Positions 12,209 to 23,455 of a stretch of DNA of 64,000 nt are shown here, in pieces. Made by a program: the position numbers and the translations under genes. This stretch comes from Phytoseiulus persimilis (taxonomy: Eukaryota; Arthropoda; Arachnida; Mesostigmata; Phytoseiidae). A model generated the notes under the pieces. That model was given only the letters and a program-made list of their open reading frames with translations, was not told the origin of the DNA and made no database searches. The DNA lies in assembly GCA_037576195.1 (NCBI GenBank), contig CM075103.1:6076001-6140000 (forward strand). The letters run 5' to 3'. Numbering within the stretch: the stretch's first letter is position 1; each line of letters starts with the position of its first letter.

Positions 12209-12220
12209 GCCGCCATATTG
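12209..12220. promoter_or_regulatory. YY1-like motif GCCGCCATATTG
   Basis: Reverse complement CAATATGGCGGC matches the YY1 core (CAANATGGCGGC) that is common near starts of animal ribosomal and mitochondrial genes. It lies 21 bp before the ATG at 12241. A single 12-base match can be chance. Confidence 0.5.
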
Positions 12221-12240
12221 TTTTGAGGAAAGTATCTTCT

Positions 12241-12372
12241 ATGTTTGAGCAAAACCTCTGCGTATCTCGAGCGCGGAGCACAGTTGCGGGAACCAGGTCC
12301 GTTTTGTTGTCTGCTCGGCGGGGAGTAGGAGCTGTCACAAATTCACTCGGAGTTCAAACTCTGCAACCGAGT
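12241..12372 (+). CDS. Possible first exon encoding a mitochondrial presequence
   Basis: From ATG 12241 the frame runs 44 codons to a good donor (GTGAGT at 12373-12378). The translation is rich in Arg, Ser, Ala and Val with no acidic residues after position 3 (VSRARSTVAGTRSVLLSARR), the profile of a matrix-targeting peptide. A YY1-like motif sits just upstream. I could not find convincing downstream exons; a hydrophobic piece (LIGNGAYLIIWQPW) at about 13243-13287, followed by gtgagc, is one candidate. The product is unidentified and confidence is low. Confidence 0.5.
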
Positions 12373-14148
12373 GTGAGTAGTAATGGGTGTATGATTTCGG
12401 AACCGTTCTCGAGACCTGAGCGCGGATACCCGGCTCGCTACCCAGACTCTGGACACTGCCCAAATGCGTATCAGAGCCGCACGGTGGGCCAGCGGCGGCA
12501 AGGAATACTCCCTATTTACCTGCTTTACGTCTCGAATCCGATTGGGTATATCGGTTTCCCGACTGGAATTCGATTTTTCGTCTTAGATACGACGACTCAA
12601 GCGCATTCCCATGAGGAATTGAGAACAGACTCATTGATGAAAGTCGAAACTGACACTGCCGTCTCGTTCCGCCGTGCTGCTACGGTTTAACCTCGACTCC
12701 GCAACTTACGCACAAGTCAAATGAGCCGGTTCCAGCTGCCGAAATCTTCTCGCGTGGAAGTTCCAACCCGAATCTTGTTCTTTGATCCAATGTGACCGTT
12801 TTCAATTCTCAAAGCCTGCTCCTCTCCGAATGTAATCCCCACGCAATGTGGGATCGATTGGAGTATTCCGAGATGATTACGCGCGAATGGAACAGTCCGT
12901 ATCGTCCGTGAATCTGTTCTGAGCTCACTGGCGGCGCCAGCCCCTTCTTTTCATGGGGCTGAATATCGCCGTTGTTGTCGATTTTCGGCCCTTTGCTCTG
13001 TCCAAGTCGCGGCAATCACCCAGCTGAGCGTCAGCTGTCAGTTCGAGGAGGATGACAAATTCAAAATCGGGAGACCGTTGAACGGGAGCCCGTCTGAGCG
13101 GTTCAGAGATTGATTCTTGACCTATCGGGGGGGAATCAGGAAGAAATTCCATGAAGCTAGCCTCAGAGGTTCTGAAAAGTATGAGGCTTCAGCCGTCATA
13201 GCCCTATGCTGGCGCCGCCACTGTCTGAGCTTCTTCGCTCAGCATCCTAATCGGCAATGGTGCTTATCTCATTATCTGGCAGCCATGGGTGAGCAACTTG
13301 GTACCTGTGTTTGGCATTCAATACGATTCGTACAATCCCCAGTGTAACTTCGCTGTATCTACACAGAATTTCTCTCTCCTTTCGTCTGTCTACCGGGTGC
13401 CATTCATCACGTTGAGAATCGCCCTGAATCTCTTGACGCGTTCATCCTTGACTCCGGTCAGCTCGGCTGATACCGCCGCGACGTGGTTACGTCATTCGAA
13501 CCCCCCTTGGCATCTGTGTCTTGAGCGACTCTCAAGACCAGGGTCTATTAGTACTTCTGCTAGATCGTCCCCTTCCTAGTACTCGAAATCCCCGAACCTC
13601 GACTGTGGAACACTCTTGCCTGTCACTTGACAGAGCTCTGGTCCGCTCCAGCGACCAGGTCATCAGCAGATAGGTCTGCTGTTTCATCAGCTGACTCGAC
13701 TTTCGAAGTGTAGAAGAATGAATGAGATCGATTTGATATGATCTTCCGTCTCGCCAGGTGACCGTGGTGTCGGGGGTTCAGTTTTTTCCACGAAGCAATG
13801 CTCAATCCTGAGGGGAGTAAACGAAGAATAGACCGACATCGCCAAAATGTCGCTGACTAGAAAGTTTAAATCACTGATCCCGGGGGTAAGCGCTACGCGA
13901 ATTCGTTCATCGCGGCGGGGGATCGAGAACATGATTTGTCCACGACCCCCGTGTGGTGGGGAAGTTCATCAAGTTGAACAGTATGCGCTAGGAGCCTACA
14001 CAGAGCACATCAATGTACAGAGCTACAACTCTGCATGTTGATCCTCATAATCCGGTGCCTCAAGGACCATAACATATCCCGACCCGCCCGTTTGACCTAT
14101 TCTTTGCAGTTGCAGAAACAGTGCGCTTTCCAGACTCGGCGAGACAAG
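12373..14148. other. Mostly unassigned sequence before PCMT
   Basis: Besides the possible small exon near 13243-13287, a minus-strand open frame at 13687-13932 and an acidic tail-like piece at 13623-13700 (ESADETADLSADDLV) look weakly protein-like, but I could not join them into a gene. No repeats or RNA genes recognised. Confidence 0.5.
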
Positions 14149-15318
14149 ATGGCCTGGCGGTGTACTGGCAAGGATAATGATGAGCTCGTCAATAACCTTC
14201 TGAGTGAGTCTCGCTTGATACTTTCTTCGGAGGAAGAGCCATGAATGGGTCATTTTCAAAAAGAAGCTGCTCGAGGTCGGAGTGTACGTTCGCGGTCGTT
14301 CTGGAGTCCTGCTCCCTTGCAATCTCCAGAGGGAGAAATAATACTGGATGAAAAATTCATTTCAAGGGAGTGGAATCCTCAAGACGCAACGCATAGTGAA
14401 TGTGATGAAGAAAATCGACCGAGGAGATTTCTGCATGTGTCACGACACAGCTTACGAGGATTCGCCCCAGGCGATCGGTTACGCTGTGACAATCAGCGCG
14501 CCTCACATGGTAAGTTTCGCAGAGCCATTCTTCACAATTTCTGCGACGGATGTCTCATCTGGAACGTCCCCCTCGGTGGGGAGGTGGATGCAATTGCTGC
14601 CTGTCTATTTGTTAATTCTCCTCGCAGCACGCATACGCTCTCGAAGCTCTGAAGGATCACCTTAGCGAAGGCGGTCGTGCCCTGGATGTGGGTTCTGGCT
14701 CCGGCTACCTGACGGCGTGCATGGGTGAGATGGTGGGACCCAGCGGGAAAGCGATCGGGGTCGATCATATTCCTGAACTTGTCGCATTATCCGTGAAAAA
14801 CGTGAGGAAAACACACAGAAAGATGTTGGAAACCGGCCAGTTGAGACTATTCGGTGAGCTTTGCGTTGAGAAGCGACGTTAACGTACATTGCTTCTGTCG
14901 TCGCTGAATGCGATCGCTGAAGTGAGCTCCTATCAAGGAAACCGGACCTCCGCTCAATTTCAGTTGGAGACGGTCGCGACGGTTACGCGGCAGATGCCCC
15001 ATACGATGCTATTCATGTTGGAGCAGCCGCTGAGACTCTGCCCACGAAACTAATTGAGCAATTGAAAACCGGGGGACGCTTGGTGAGAATTATAGGAGAT
15101 ATTCCCAGATGATTCCCCTCTGTGGAGCCTCTGAGACCGTTTAAAACTTGTACCATCAAATCTTCCAGGTCTGTCCTGTCGGCGCTGAAAACCACGATCA
15201 AGTGTTGCTGCAGGTTGACAAGAAGGCAGACGGAACCTTAGAGAAAACTAGATTACTTGGAGTCCGATACGTTCCTCTGACCGATCGAGAGAGGCAATAT
15301 CCGGGAAGGATCAGTTAG
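14149..15318 (+). CDS. PCMT1: Protein-L-isoaspartate O-methyltransferase, five exons
   Basis: Cytosolic repair enzyme that methylates L-isoaspartyl residues using S-adenosylmethionine. Exons 14149-14203, 14367-14509, 14628-14853, 14964-15082 and 15169-15318 sum to 693 nt, 230 residues, the normal family length, with consistent phases and GT-AG borders. The start [17 protein letters not shown] matches the animal N-terminus. The acceptor at 14366 gives [20 protein letters not shown]-binding motif I is LDVGSGSGY (residues 85-93), followed by [28 protein letters not shown] and [12 protein letters not shown] are motifs II and III. The end is [12 protein letters not shown] then TAG. The substrate-loop text [19 protein letters not shown] is intact. 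The gene converges on MCM4. Confidence 0.5.
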
Positions 15319-15601
15319 GTGACAACGGCCGATAAGAACCCAATTTATTAGCCTGATGTGTTCGTAGCTCACGAAAGGCTTGTCATAACCTGCTTCCCCA
15401 TATCAAGCTCTCTCACCAGGAACACCGCGAAAATAATGGTAGACCTCCACCACTGCTGTGTTCAGTGACAGCTCGCGGAGAATTCCACCCGAGCGGCTGT
15501 CATTCAAACAGGCCTCTCATTCTCGTTTCAGTTCGAGCTATTTTACGCCGTAAGCGTCTCCGGGCGGTGTTGAAAGAATGATATGATGTTGAATGTACAT
15601 A

Positions 15602-15607
15602 AATAAA
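15602..15607 (+). terminator. AATAAA polyadenylation signal, probably PCMT1
   Basis: AATAAA on the + strand, 283 bp after the PCMT stop and before the convergent MCM4 gene. Confidence 0.5.
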
Positions 15608-15751
15608 CGAGACTGTATCCGATTGGGTCCTCGAGGCACCAGGAGCCCGGGTCGGAACTTCGGGAGTTGAGGACGAAAAACTTGTCATTGGCATCAATAT
15701 TTTTGCCCGCTGAATCACCAGGCGTTCTTGAATCTAAAAACATCGTGCAAT

Positions 15752-15757
15752 TTATTG
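15752..15757 (-). terminator. AATAAA polyadenylation signal, probably MCM4
   Basis: AATAAA on the minus strand, 127 bp past the MCM4 stop codon at 15884. It is 145 bp from the PCMT signal, so the convergent 3' UTRs need not overlap. Confidence 0.5.
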
Positions 15758-15883
15758 TTCTATGATCGAATCGGGGGATATACTTGGGGCTCGGTGCTGC
15801 ATACTAGAGATACTTGTTGAAATCTATTTACAGAACGTGCGGGAGAATGATCCGGGGAACTGGTACCTCGAATCTAGTTTTGT

Positions 15884-18791
15884 TCAACAGATACGGATGG
15901 TGGTTTTGCCCTGCATCATCAGGAACCCTTGGTCTTGGAGTTCCTTGAGCACGTCTTCGAACAACTCTCTCGTGATCTGATACTGAGAACTCTCCTTGAA
16001 CTCTTGCAAAATCCTGTTGAACTGGTGATTCTGCGCTGACTTTGACTCAAGGAGCTTCTTGAGGGCCGCAGCGATTTCGATCTTGCGTTGACGTCCAGCG
16101 TTAGAGAGACCGGTGGAAATTATGCCCACGTCGATCTTCCCGGTCGAGGGATCAACAGCAGACTGCTTGAGCGCTTCTCTGTGGAGTCGCTTGGCTTCCT
16201 CGACATCTACAGCCTCGACTTTCTCGCTGAGGCGGACTCTCGCGTGAGCTTCGGACAATCTGATCAAGCTCTCGAGCTGCCGTGGGTACGCGGAAACTTG
16301 TCCTTTGCGGTTCCCGATGCGCCGCATGTCGACATAGGCGTCGATGAGCATTTGTCCGGCGTCTTCGCCGATTTTCGGATGACACGCAACTTTTGCGTAA
16401 GCGATATACTCTTTCAGGACATCCATGTGCAGCTGTTGCTCTTGGCTATCCTCCGGAGTCTTGTGATAGAGCGAAACCAAATGACGAGCCAGACGCCGAT
16501 CGAAATTGCTGTCTTGAGGGTCGAGCATGAGGAAAATAAGATCGAATCTCGACAGCAGCGTAGGGGGCAGTTGAATGTTCTCGATGATGGTTTTGTTCTT
16601 CGCCCATTGAGAATCCACTGGGTTGGCGGCTGCCAATATTGAGGTACGAGCGTTCAGTTGACAGATGATTCCGGCTTTGGCGATCGAGAGAGTTTGCTGT
16701 TCCATGACTTCGTGTAGAATGGAGCGAGTTGTGTCGTTCATTTTGTCAAACTCGTCGATGCAGCAGATTCCATTGTCAGAAAGTACCAACGCACCGGTCT
16801 GAAGTACCATCTGTCGTGTCTCTGGATCCTTGGTCACATACGCCGTCAAACCCACAGCGCTGGACCCTTTGCCAGAGGTGTACTGCCCCCTCGGCACTAA
16901 ATGATGAACGTACTGCAGCAGCTGCGATTTCGAGGTTCCAGGATCTCCGCAGAGGAGGATGTTGAGCTCAGCTCTGAAGCTAGCTTTGCCGTCACCCGTG
17001 AAACTCTTCTTCGTGCCCCCGAATAGTTGGAGAAGAAGTCCCCTCTTGATGTCATCGTTCTCATAGATTCCCGGAGCGATAGCTCGAGCCAAACGGTCGT
17101 AAACGTCCGGTTTGGACGCCAGATCCTTGATGGCGGCGACTCGTTCCTCAGAGAGATGCATGCTGCCCTCTTGGGCTTCGTCGTGGAGCCGTTTATTGTC
17201 CAAGCGGCGGAAGTGGACGACGTCGATGTGGGTTCGGTAAACCGCTCGCACCGATCGTTGTTTCGGGTTCGGACGAACAGGGACCGCGCGGTAGACACCG
17301 GTGACCGTGACGCGGTCTCCAGGCTGAACTGCGTCCACCAGATCTGTGTGAGCGTAGAGGCACACGGTGTGGGGTGTTTGACCCGCAGGCATGTCGGCGG
17401 GATCTTCCTGGAGTTTGATCATTTGTTTGTCGATGAAAGTGCAGCGGTTGTGCAACAGAGCGAAACTGTATTTTGTGGAACAGTGGCGGCAAGTGGTCGG
17501 TTCCTGAATGACTCCTCGAACGATGTCCACACTCTCGGTGAACGAGCAGACCGTGCACTTGAAGAACGCTCCACGCATCTCCGGAATGATGTTAGAGGAT
17601 CGGATGATCATGCCGGCGATCGTCACCAGCTGATCGATATCTTCGGGATTGAGGCAGCGCATGCTCTTGGTAATTTCAGCGTTGTAGGGCCGGACTTGTA
17701 CAACTGGAAGGTTGTGGTTGGGATACTCTTCGGTGAAAAGTTCCGTCAGAGCCATGTCCATAGTAGGGAGGACCTCTTGGGGGTAGTGAACGAGCTGGCG
17801 AGCCAAATCAGGCTCCATGTTCCGAATGTGCTTGACATTGACGTGCAGGAATTGTTCCTAGAATGAGTCCGAAGAAATTGACCACGGTCGAACACGTGAA
17901 CGAGATTCATGCTCGAGAAAATCGAAAATCTGAGATAAGTTCTGTCCGCGGATCTGCCTCCAACATCGATGAACGAACCTCGAGTGTATTTAGCTCCGCC
18001 ATTTTCTGCATGTAGTAGGGCTTCGTCGGATCGATACCCTCGGAGAGTTCATCACGATCGAGATTTTCGTCGATGTAGGTTCTGAGGAAGTTGCGGAACT
18101 TGGCTTTGCACACGGGAACGACCACATCGGTACCCCAAACAACCATTTGCGGAGTATCCGATGACTGGTCGACATCCATTTGATCCGGATGATCCGAGCT
18201 CGGTGCGTTGACGCTGACTTGACGGAGATATCTGTCATTGTGGATGTCGCTGCGCGGACGGATTGGTCCTGGAACGTCATCGGACAACGTTTGAGACCCA
18301 AACTAATTGCTGCATCGGCTGACCGTCCAATATATCGAATCATTCCGAAACAATAGTTATGACGGCTCTTCATTAGCTGTGACTCAACGAACCCCTGCTT
18401 GATGGAGTCAGAGCAGAACTCGGAGTGCCATAGTTCAGAGGCGAGCTCAAATCCAACTCGGTGAACACGCCATTCCTCACGAACGGCGATGACGGCGGAA
18501 TGACGTTCGGCGACAGAGGGTTTGCCAACTCGGATGAGGGCGCTTCCGCAGGGCCTGCTTGAGGTTCTAATCTGCGTCTCGACGGAGTTCCTCGGGCCGG
18601 TGTCGGTCTCTGACGCGAGTTCGCTGGGGATCGCGCGGTTGAGGCTGTGGGAAGGAACGAAACGGATGAAATTCCTGAGTTTTTTCGAATCCTGAGTGGA
18701 AGTGATGATCCCGATCCCTCTTGGTAAGAGGTCGATAAGAATACTAACAGGCACGCGATCCCTGACGTCCTGGTTCTCTTGGAGAAGACAT
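15884..18791 (-). CDS. MCM4: DNA replication licensing factor MCM4, four exons
   Basis: Subunit of the nuclear MCM2-7 replicative helicase. Minus-strand exons 18791-18749, 18644-18393, 18268-17979 and 17857-15884 total 2559 nt, 852 residues (human 863), all phases consistent. Two donors are the less usual GTTCGT; the first is GTTAGT. The N-terminus is [14 protein letters not shown] and a Ser/Pro-rich region with [14 protein letters not shown], a hallmark of MCM4 and a likely CDK/DDK target zone. A zinc finger has Cys pairs near 296/299 and 318/321. Walker A is [11 protein letters not shown] (about 499-509), Walker B CIDEFDKM (about 561-568), and the arginine finger SRFD (about 631). The C-terminal winged-helix part ends KTTIRIC. 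AGQTPH and DIDQL motifs distinguish MCM4 from other MCMs. No frame breaks. Confidence 0.5.
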
Positions 18792-19119
18792 GTCCGCTCA
18801 AGTTCTGGAAAGGATGTTGAAAGTTACATCAGGAATAATACGGCAGATTACCGAGGCTGCTACGATCTCTGGTATGGATCATTCGGAGAGCGGGAATTCG
18901 GCTCCATCTGTTGCCAGAATTCCATTTAACTTTTAAATGGCCAATTGGTGCAATATACTGTTCTCTGCACTAGGGTATGGTTCACTGTTCCGTCCCGATC
19001 ACCAAGATTCAGTGACGCCTAACAGAAACTCACAGAGGTCGCGATGAAATGTAGAGTTTTAAGAAAAGTTCTGTCACGCACTCCGTGCAGTTGAACAGAC
19101 AGAGAAGTTGTCGGCTTTA

Positions 19120-19159
19120 GGCGCCAAACGCCATCTTTCGGCGCGACATTTTCGCGCCC
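19120..19159. promoter_or_regulatory. Cluster of E2F-like sites upstream of MCM4
   Basis: GGCGCCAAA at 19120-19128 and TTTTCGCGCCC at 19149-19159 both fit the E2F consensus (TTTSSCGC in either orientation), with TTTCGGCGCG between them at 19136-19145. They lie about 330-370 bp before the MCM4 ATG (18791, minus strand). MCM genes are classic E2F targets in animals. Binding is inferred from sequence alone. Confidence 0.5.
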
Positions 19160-22100
19160 AGCAGACACTTCGTGAGCGAGGGTCGGTTCAACGCGCCAAG
19201 TTCAAAAACGAGGATCGGCCTTGGTGAAAGAAGTCGGTTCTCAGGACTGTTTCAGGAACATTTGACACGCGAAGTGTTCCGAGCTGTACCTCCATGTTTC
19301 TCGGGATCCATGAGACTGACTTCGAAGAACTTTTGGTGTCAGTTTGGCAGAAACCGCTTCAGTCTATGAATATCTGTGAGCGTTTAGTGAAATATTCTCC
19401 ATTCAGCCGTCATGACACGCAGAATTTTCTCTGCCCCCCCCAGGAATGTGTATAAAAATTGAATTTGTCAAGCTGCGCGTGTTCTGGGGCTGCTTTCTCG
19501 GCTATCCTCCTTGCCACGAGCGCGTGGAAGCTTCCCTCTTGCGAACGGCCGAAGGTTTCCTCCCATTGTAAGAGCCACGGAAAACTTCAAGGAAGACGAT
19601 TTCTCGACCCGGAACCCAAACTCTGATACATACGAGTGTGGAGGTACCAGATCCTTGGGAGACGGCACAGTAGCTCCCAAAACCATGAGGTACACACGAG
19701 GATGCTCACTGCAGTCGTTATCATTCCCGAGCCATTTGAACTTCTACTTGAACCTTCAACCATCAATCGTCGCTCATTATCGTTCTGAAGCCTGTTATCC
19801 AGAGACACCTACGATTTCTTGCGCGTCGCAAAATTTCAAGGGAACTCCGTCATTTTCCTGCGCCGCGGGTCTTGTTCGACTCTTCAGAACGTAACTTTCG
19901 ACGTCCGATCTCTCTTGAGGAATTCTGCCGGGTGTATTTCCGATGAAGGCGATTCCCCGCCACTCAATCCATTGAGCCTCAACAAATACAATCCTCTTAC
20001 AGAGCGATCACAAAGCGTTATACCCATTGTTTACGCCCCCTCAATGGCTCAATGTCGTTTGCTATGGGAGATTTTTGAGCTGTAACAAGAAGTTCTTCAC
20101 AGTGCTTCCACGTCGGGTCGAAGAGATGCCAGTTGCTGAGGCGCTCGTTTCTTCGCTCATACTGTCCCGCTTTCTCGCCTCCTTCTGATGTTCCTACAAT
20201 GATACTCGAAATGCGAGGAATCGGGGAGACTGACCCCAGAAGTCGTATGAGAAGTTGTACTTTCTCATCTAACTAGAGCTTTTCAAAAAAGAGAAGATTT
20301 CAGGCTCATGCATAGTAAGGTGGAGCGGAGTTTCCCCGCCGAAAACTCGTTACTTGAAGCCTAATGAGTCTACTTGTGATATACAGCTCTGTTTCTGTCT
20401 AGCTCCGCGACCTTTGCTTGTTATTTCAATCATCGTTCGCACTCTCTGCGGATCGCGACCACGAAATGCTCGGACCCCTTCCTTATCATGATGGATGAGC
20501 TGATTCCTATCGCCTTAACCAGACTTCAAGGAGGAGCCTTGAGACTTGTAAAAGATAGCAGTCAGAATCGGTTACCTTCCCAAGCTGGGCTCAAGGAACC
20601 GGGGCAGTGAACGGCGCGCCAAGCGGGAATACGCCTTGGGCGGAACGATAACTCGATAACAGTGGTTCCCGATCGGGGGATCCGCCGGGACTCGAATCTG
20701 CCGGGGCTCCACGAGCCATGAAGAAGAACTCCTTCGTCGATAGAAGTCATGTCCTTTCGAAAGCGGCTGTATATCTTGCCGGAAGGAGTTCTGCTTTGCC
20801 CAACTACCGGAACACGGAGAAACATTGCGGGGAAACGAATGCTTCCGTCGGCGAGAATCTCGAGGACGTTCTCTATGGAGCGTGCGAAATACATGTTTTC
20901 CAAGAGTGGCATTCGAAATCACTTGACTCTGAATAGCGCCGCGATTGCTCTCAACCGCAAGTCGCCCACGGCATAATGAGCGAGGAACCGAGCCTGGCTT
21001 CTCCTCCAAGAGTATTCAGGTCATTGGGACGATCCATGAGAACTTAGCATTGTTGGGATCTTCTTGATAGAATGCAGTGGCAATCCGAGGCTCAAAGGTC
21101 GTCGGGCGTTCCCGGAAATCGTCTTACGCTCCCATCAGGAAGACGCATCCCATCATTTGGGAACACCACCTCGACGGTTATCGAGTTCTCCGATGGGCCC
21201 ATGAGCTCCAGACATGTATCGTCGCAGTTGCCTCGGGAAGAAGATTTGATGGTTCGGTTTTTTTTTTCTCCTCAATCATCTGGAGTTGGAGGAAATCCCT
21301 TCGGACCCCGGGGACAGAACCCATTGATCCATCGACCCGGGAGTGTGGTGTAACCACTAAAAGCTCCCTTCTCCACGCCGGTAACCGCTGGGCACTCGAG
21401 GAAAGCGAAGCTTCCACGTTCAATATTACTTCCGCGCGATCATCGGGAGCTCATTTCAGATTTGCAAATGTCTTTTTTCTTGCTAGTTCTCTCCTATGCT
21501 GTAAGCGGCGCTAGGCCTGTCGGCGTCGTGTCAAGTCCCAGTCGCTGCAATCTCAACTTGATGAGATGGTCTTTCTTTCTGAGGATGCATTCCAACTTCC
21601 TTGAGATTCTGTTCCAAGCACTTTCCGATGTCAGCATTTCGCGCACGAGCGCTGGGACTGATGGTTCGGTTAGAATGTTCCCATGGCTTCTATCCCGATC
21701 GAATCTGTCGAATATCAACATGGATGATCGAAGACGCCGTTCAAACTTCGACTATCCAAACAAGACTGCGTAGTCAATCAGGGCGTCCGTTCGGCAGCGT
21801 TGAATTGAAACCAATCGTGAAGTGACCTTCGTTCCAACACAACTCTTCTCTAATCCCTCCGCTGCGGCTGGCGTTTGATTCAGTCGGCATGAGTCCTTTT
21901 CTCCCTTGGCTACGTGATGCTAATCGGGGCAACTGTCGTGGCAGCTTCTCCAAAGAAGAAATTCCAGAAGTGCCGCGCATCGGAGAAGAATCGCCGGGGC
22001 AGCTATACTCTTGACCGTGGGAGGCTGCTCGCGATCTCGGGGATAGAAGTGGAGGAACCGGATTTATCCGGTGTGGAGTTCTAGAAACAGGCCCCCGCTC

Positions 22101-22689
22101 CATCGCAGGAAACGCAGCTTGGTCGAGATTGCATCGCTTCTCGAGGACAAAGCAAAATATAGGGTTCGTTGTTGCGCAGGAGGCGTTGCATCAGGCTTAA
22201 CCATCAGCAGGTCCAATGATCAACAACGCTCTACAACGCACAAGCTTCCTGACATTGCCAGTATTTTTAGCTCAATTGAGAGCCGAAGGGAATTTATAAA
22301 TAACATAAGCTTCCTCGATACAGAGAGTCTCGCTGTCGATGTGTTTGCTTCAATGATGGGAGGTGAACGATCTGTGATTGTCAAACAATGCTGAGAGTCC
22401 CTCATGGATAAGAGGACAGGAAACTCTGAACGATGGAGCACATATAGGGCTGGAATTGGAACGCGGATATCCTGAGTGACACGCTCCGTGGGGTTCCTGA
22501 GTTCTCCCCCCCCCCCGAACCGATATCTGCGAAATCTGGTCCGTATAGATGACCCGCACTTCTTTTTCCTTTTTTTTTCTTCTGTGAATTCAGGACCTGA
22601 GCGGCACATCCCCATCGTATCATTTTCGGAGAATAGGGAAAGGGTTTCGGCCATTAAGGCTTGGCCATCGGCCCCCTTGGATCTACCAC
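19160..22689. other. Unassigned region
   Basis: ORFs on both strands (19511-19894 +, 20562-20912 -, 21077-21514 +) lack recognisable motifs. The translated pieces SRRIPRSGTTVIEL (minus, near 20670) and GRRIPSFGNTTSTVIEF (plus, near 21140-21190) resemble each other, which hints at an inverted duplication of some element. No RNA gene recognised. Confidence 0.5.
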
Positions 22690-23455
22690 TATTTCTGAAA
22701 AAATTGGTCAACTTCAAATGCTCATGTCTCGGGTCCCAGATGAGTTACGACGCCGATCGAGTCATTTTTGAAAAGCTTAAGACAAGAGCTATCGGCTCGC
22801 GTACATGTCGTTCGGATCGAGGATGAACGCATACCTTTAAATCGATTGATTCGAATTTGTCCTACTTGGCGGAAGCGATGGACACCGACAACAACGTCAA
22901 CATGACGTTCATCAAAGAAGCCCCGACCATCGTCCGTCTCGAAATCAGGTCGCGTCACAGGAAACGCACAACTTATCGCGTCTACATCGACTACGAGTCC
23001 GGGAGAGATAGCGTAGAAGGTATCCGAAGCTCCTGGCTAACGGAGCCCGAACAGTCGGCTGCTCTTCGCACGTTGCGGGCTCAGTCTTCTACCTAGGTAC
23101 CTCCAATCAGTTCTGCGCCCAGCGGAAGCTTTGACCGATCTCTTCATACCCTCAGAAGGGGAGACCGGCTCAGGAGAGAGTGATTTTTTCTGGATTTTTT
23201 TTTGCATGAGTTTTGACTCTCAGTGACCTTTCGATTCAGCTTAACTCCAGAGTGCGCTCTCGACGTTATCCATTTTCACATCTGTCTCGAATTCACCGAT
23301 TTTGAAGGTGTGCGTCCATCTTCGATCCAAATGACATGCACGCGATTCGACAGCTCTATACAGTTTTCCAAATATAACTCGATCGGCGCTGTAACCCTTC
23401 TTGGAGCCGAGATATGAGCCTTTGAAGTTTACTAAGTTTTGGCGAAAGTAGTGCA
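22690..23455. repeat. Inverted repeat, arms about 165 bp, ~430-bp spacer
   Basis: Arm 1 (about 22692-22850, +) and the reverse complement of arm 2 (about 23283-23455) share extended similarity with several indels, for example the common string cgccgatcgagt. Translated arms read FLKKLVNFKCSCLGS versus FRQNLVNFKGSYLGS. The spacer contains an ORF (22857-23096) with TIVRLEIRSRHRKRTTYRV and YIDYESGRDSVEGI. This looks like two opposite copies of a dispersed, once-coding repeat, or a foldback element. No target duplication was recognised. Confidence 0.5.

Noticed and set aside
11878..12690. 270-codon + strand ORF
   Set aside because: Low-complexity, Arg/Ser-rich translation without motifs; an overlapping frame gives a better exon at 12241-12372.
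13687..13932. Minus-strand ORF with a protein-like translation
   Set aside because: No splice-consistent extension or recognised motif; kept only as a remark in the intergenic entry.
17027..17866. Long + strand ORF (279 codons) opposite MCM4
   Set aside because: It is the antisense shadow of the conserved MCM4 exon, and its translation has no family features.
20660..20720. Possible tRNA (B-box-like gattcgagtccc on the minus strand)
   Set aside because: No acceptor, D or anticodon stems could be formed around it.
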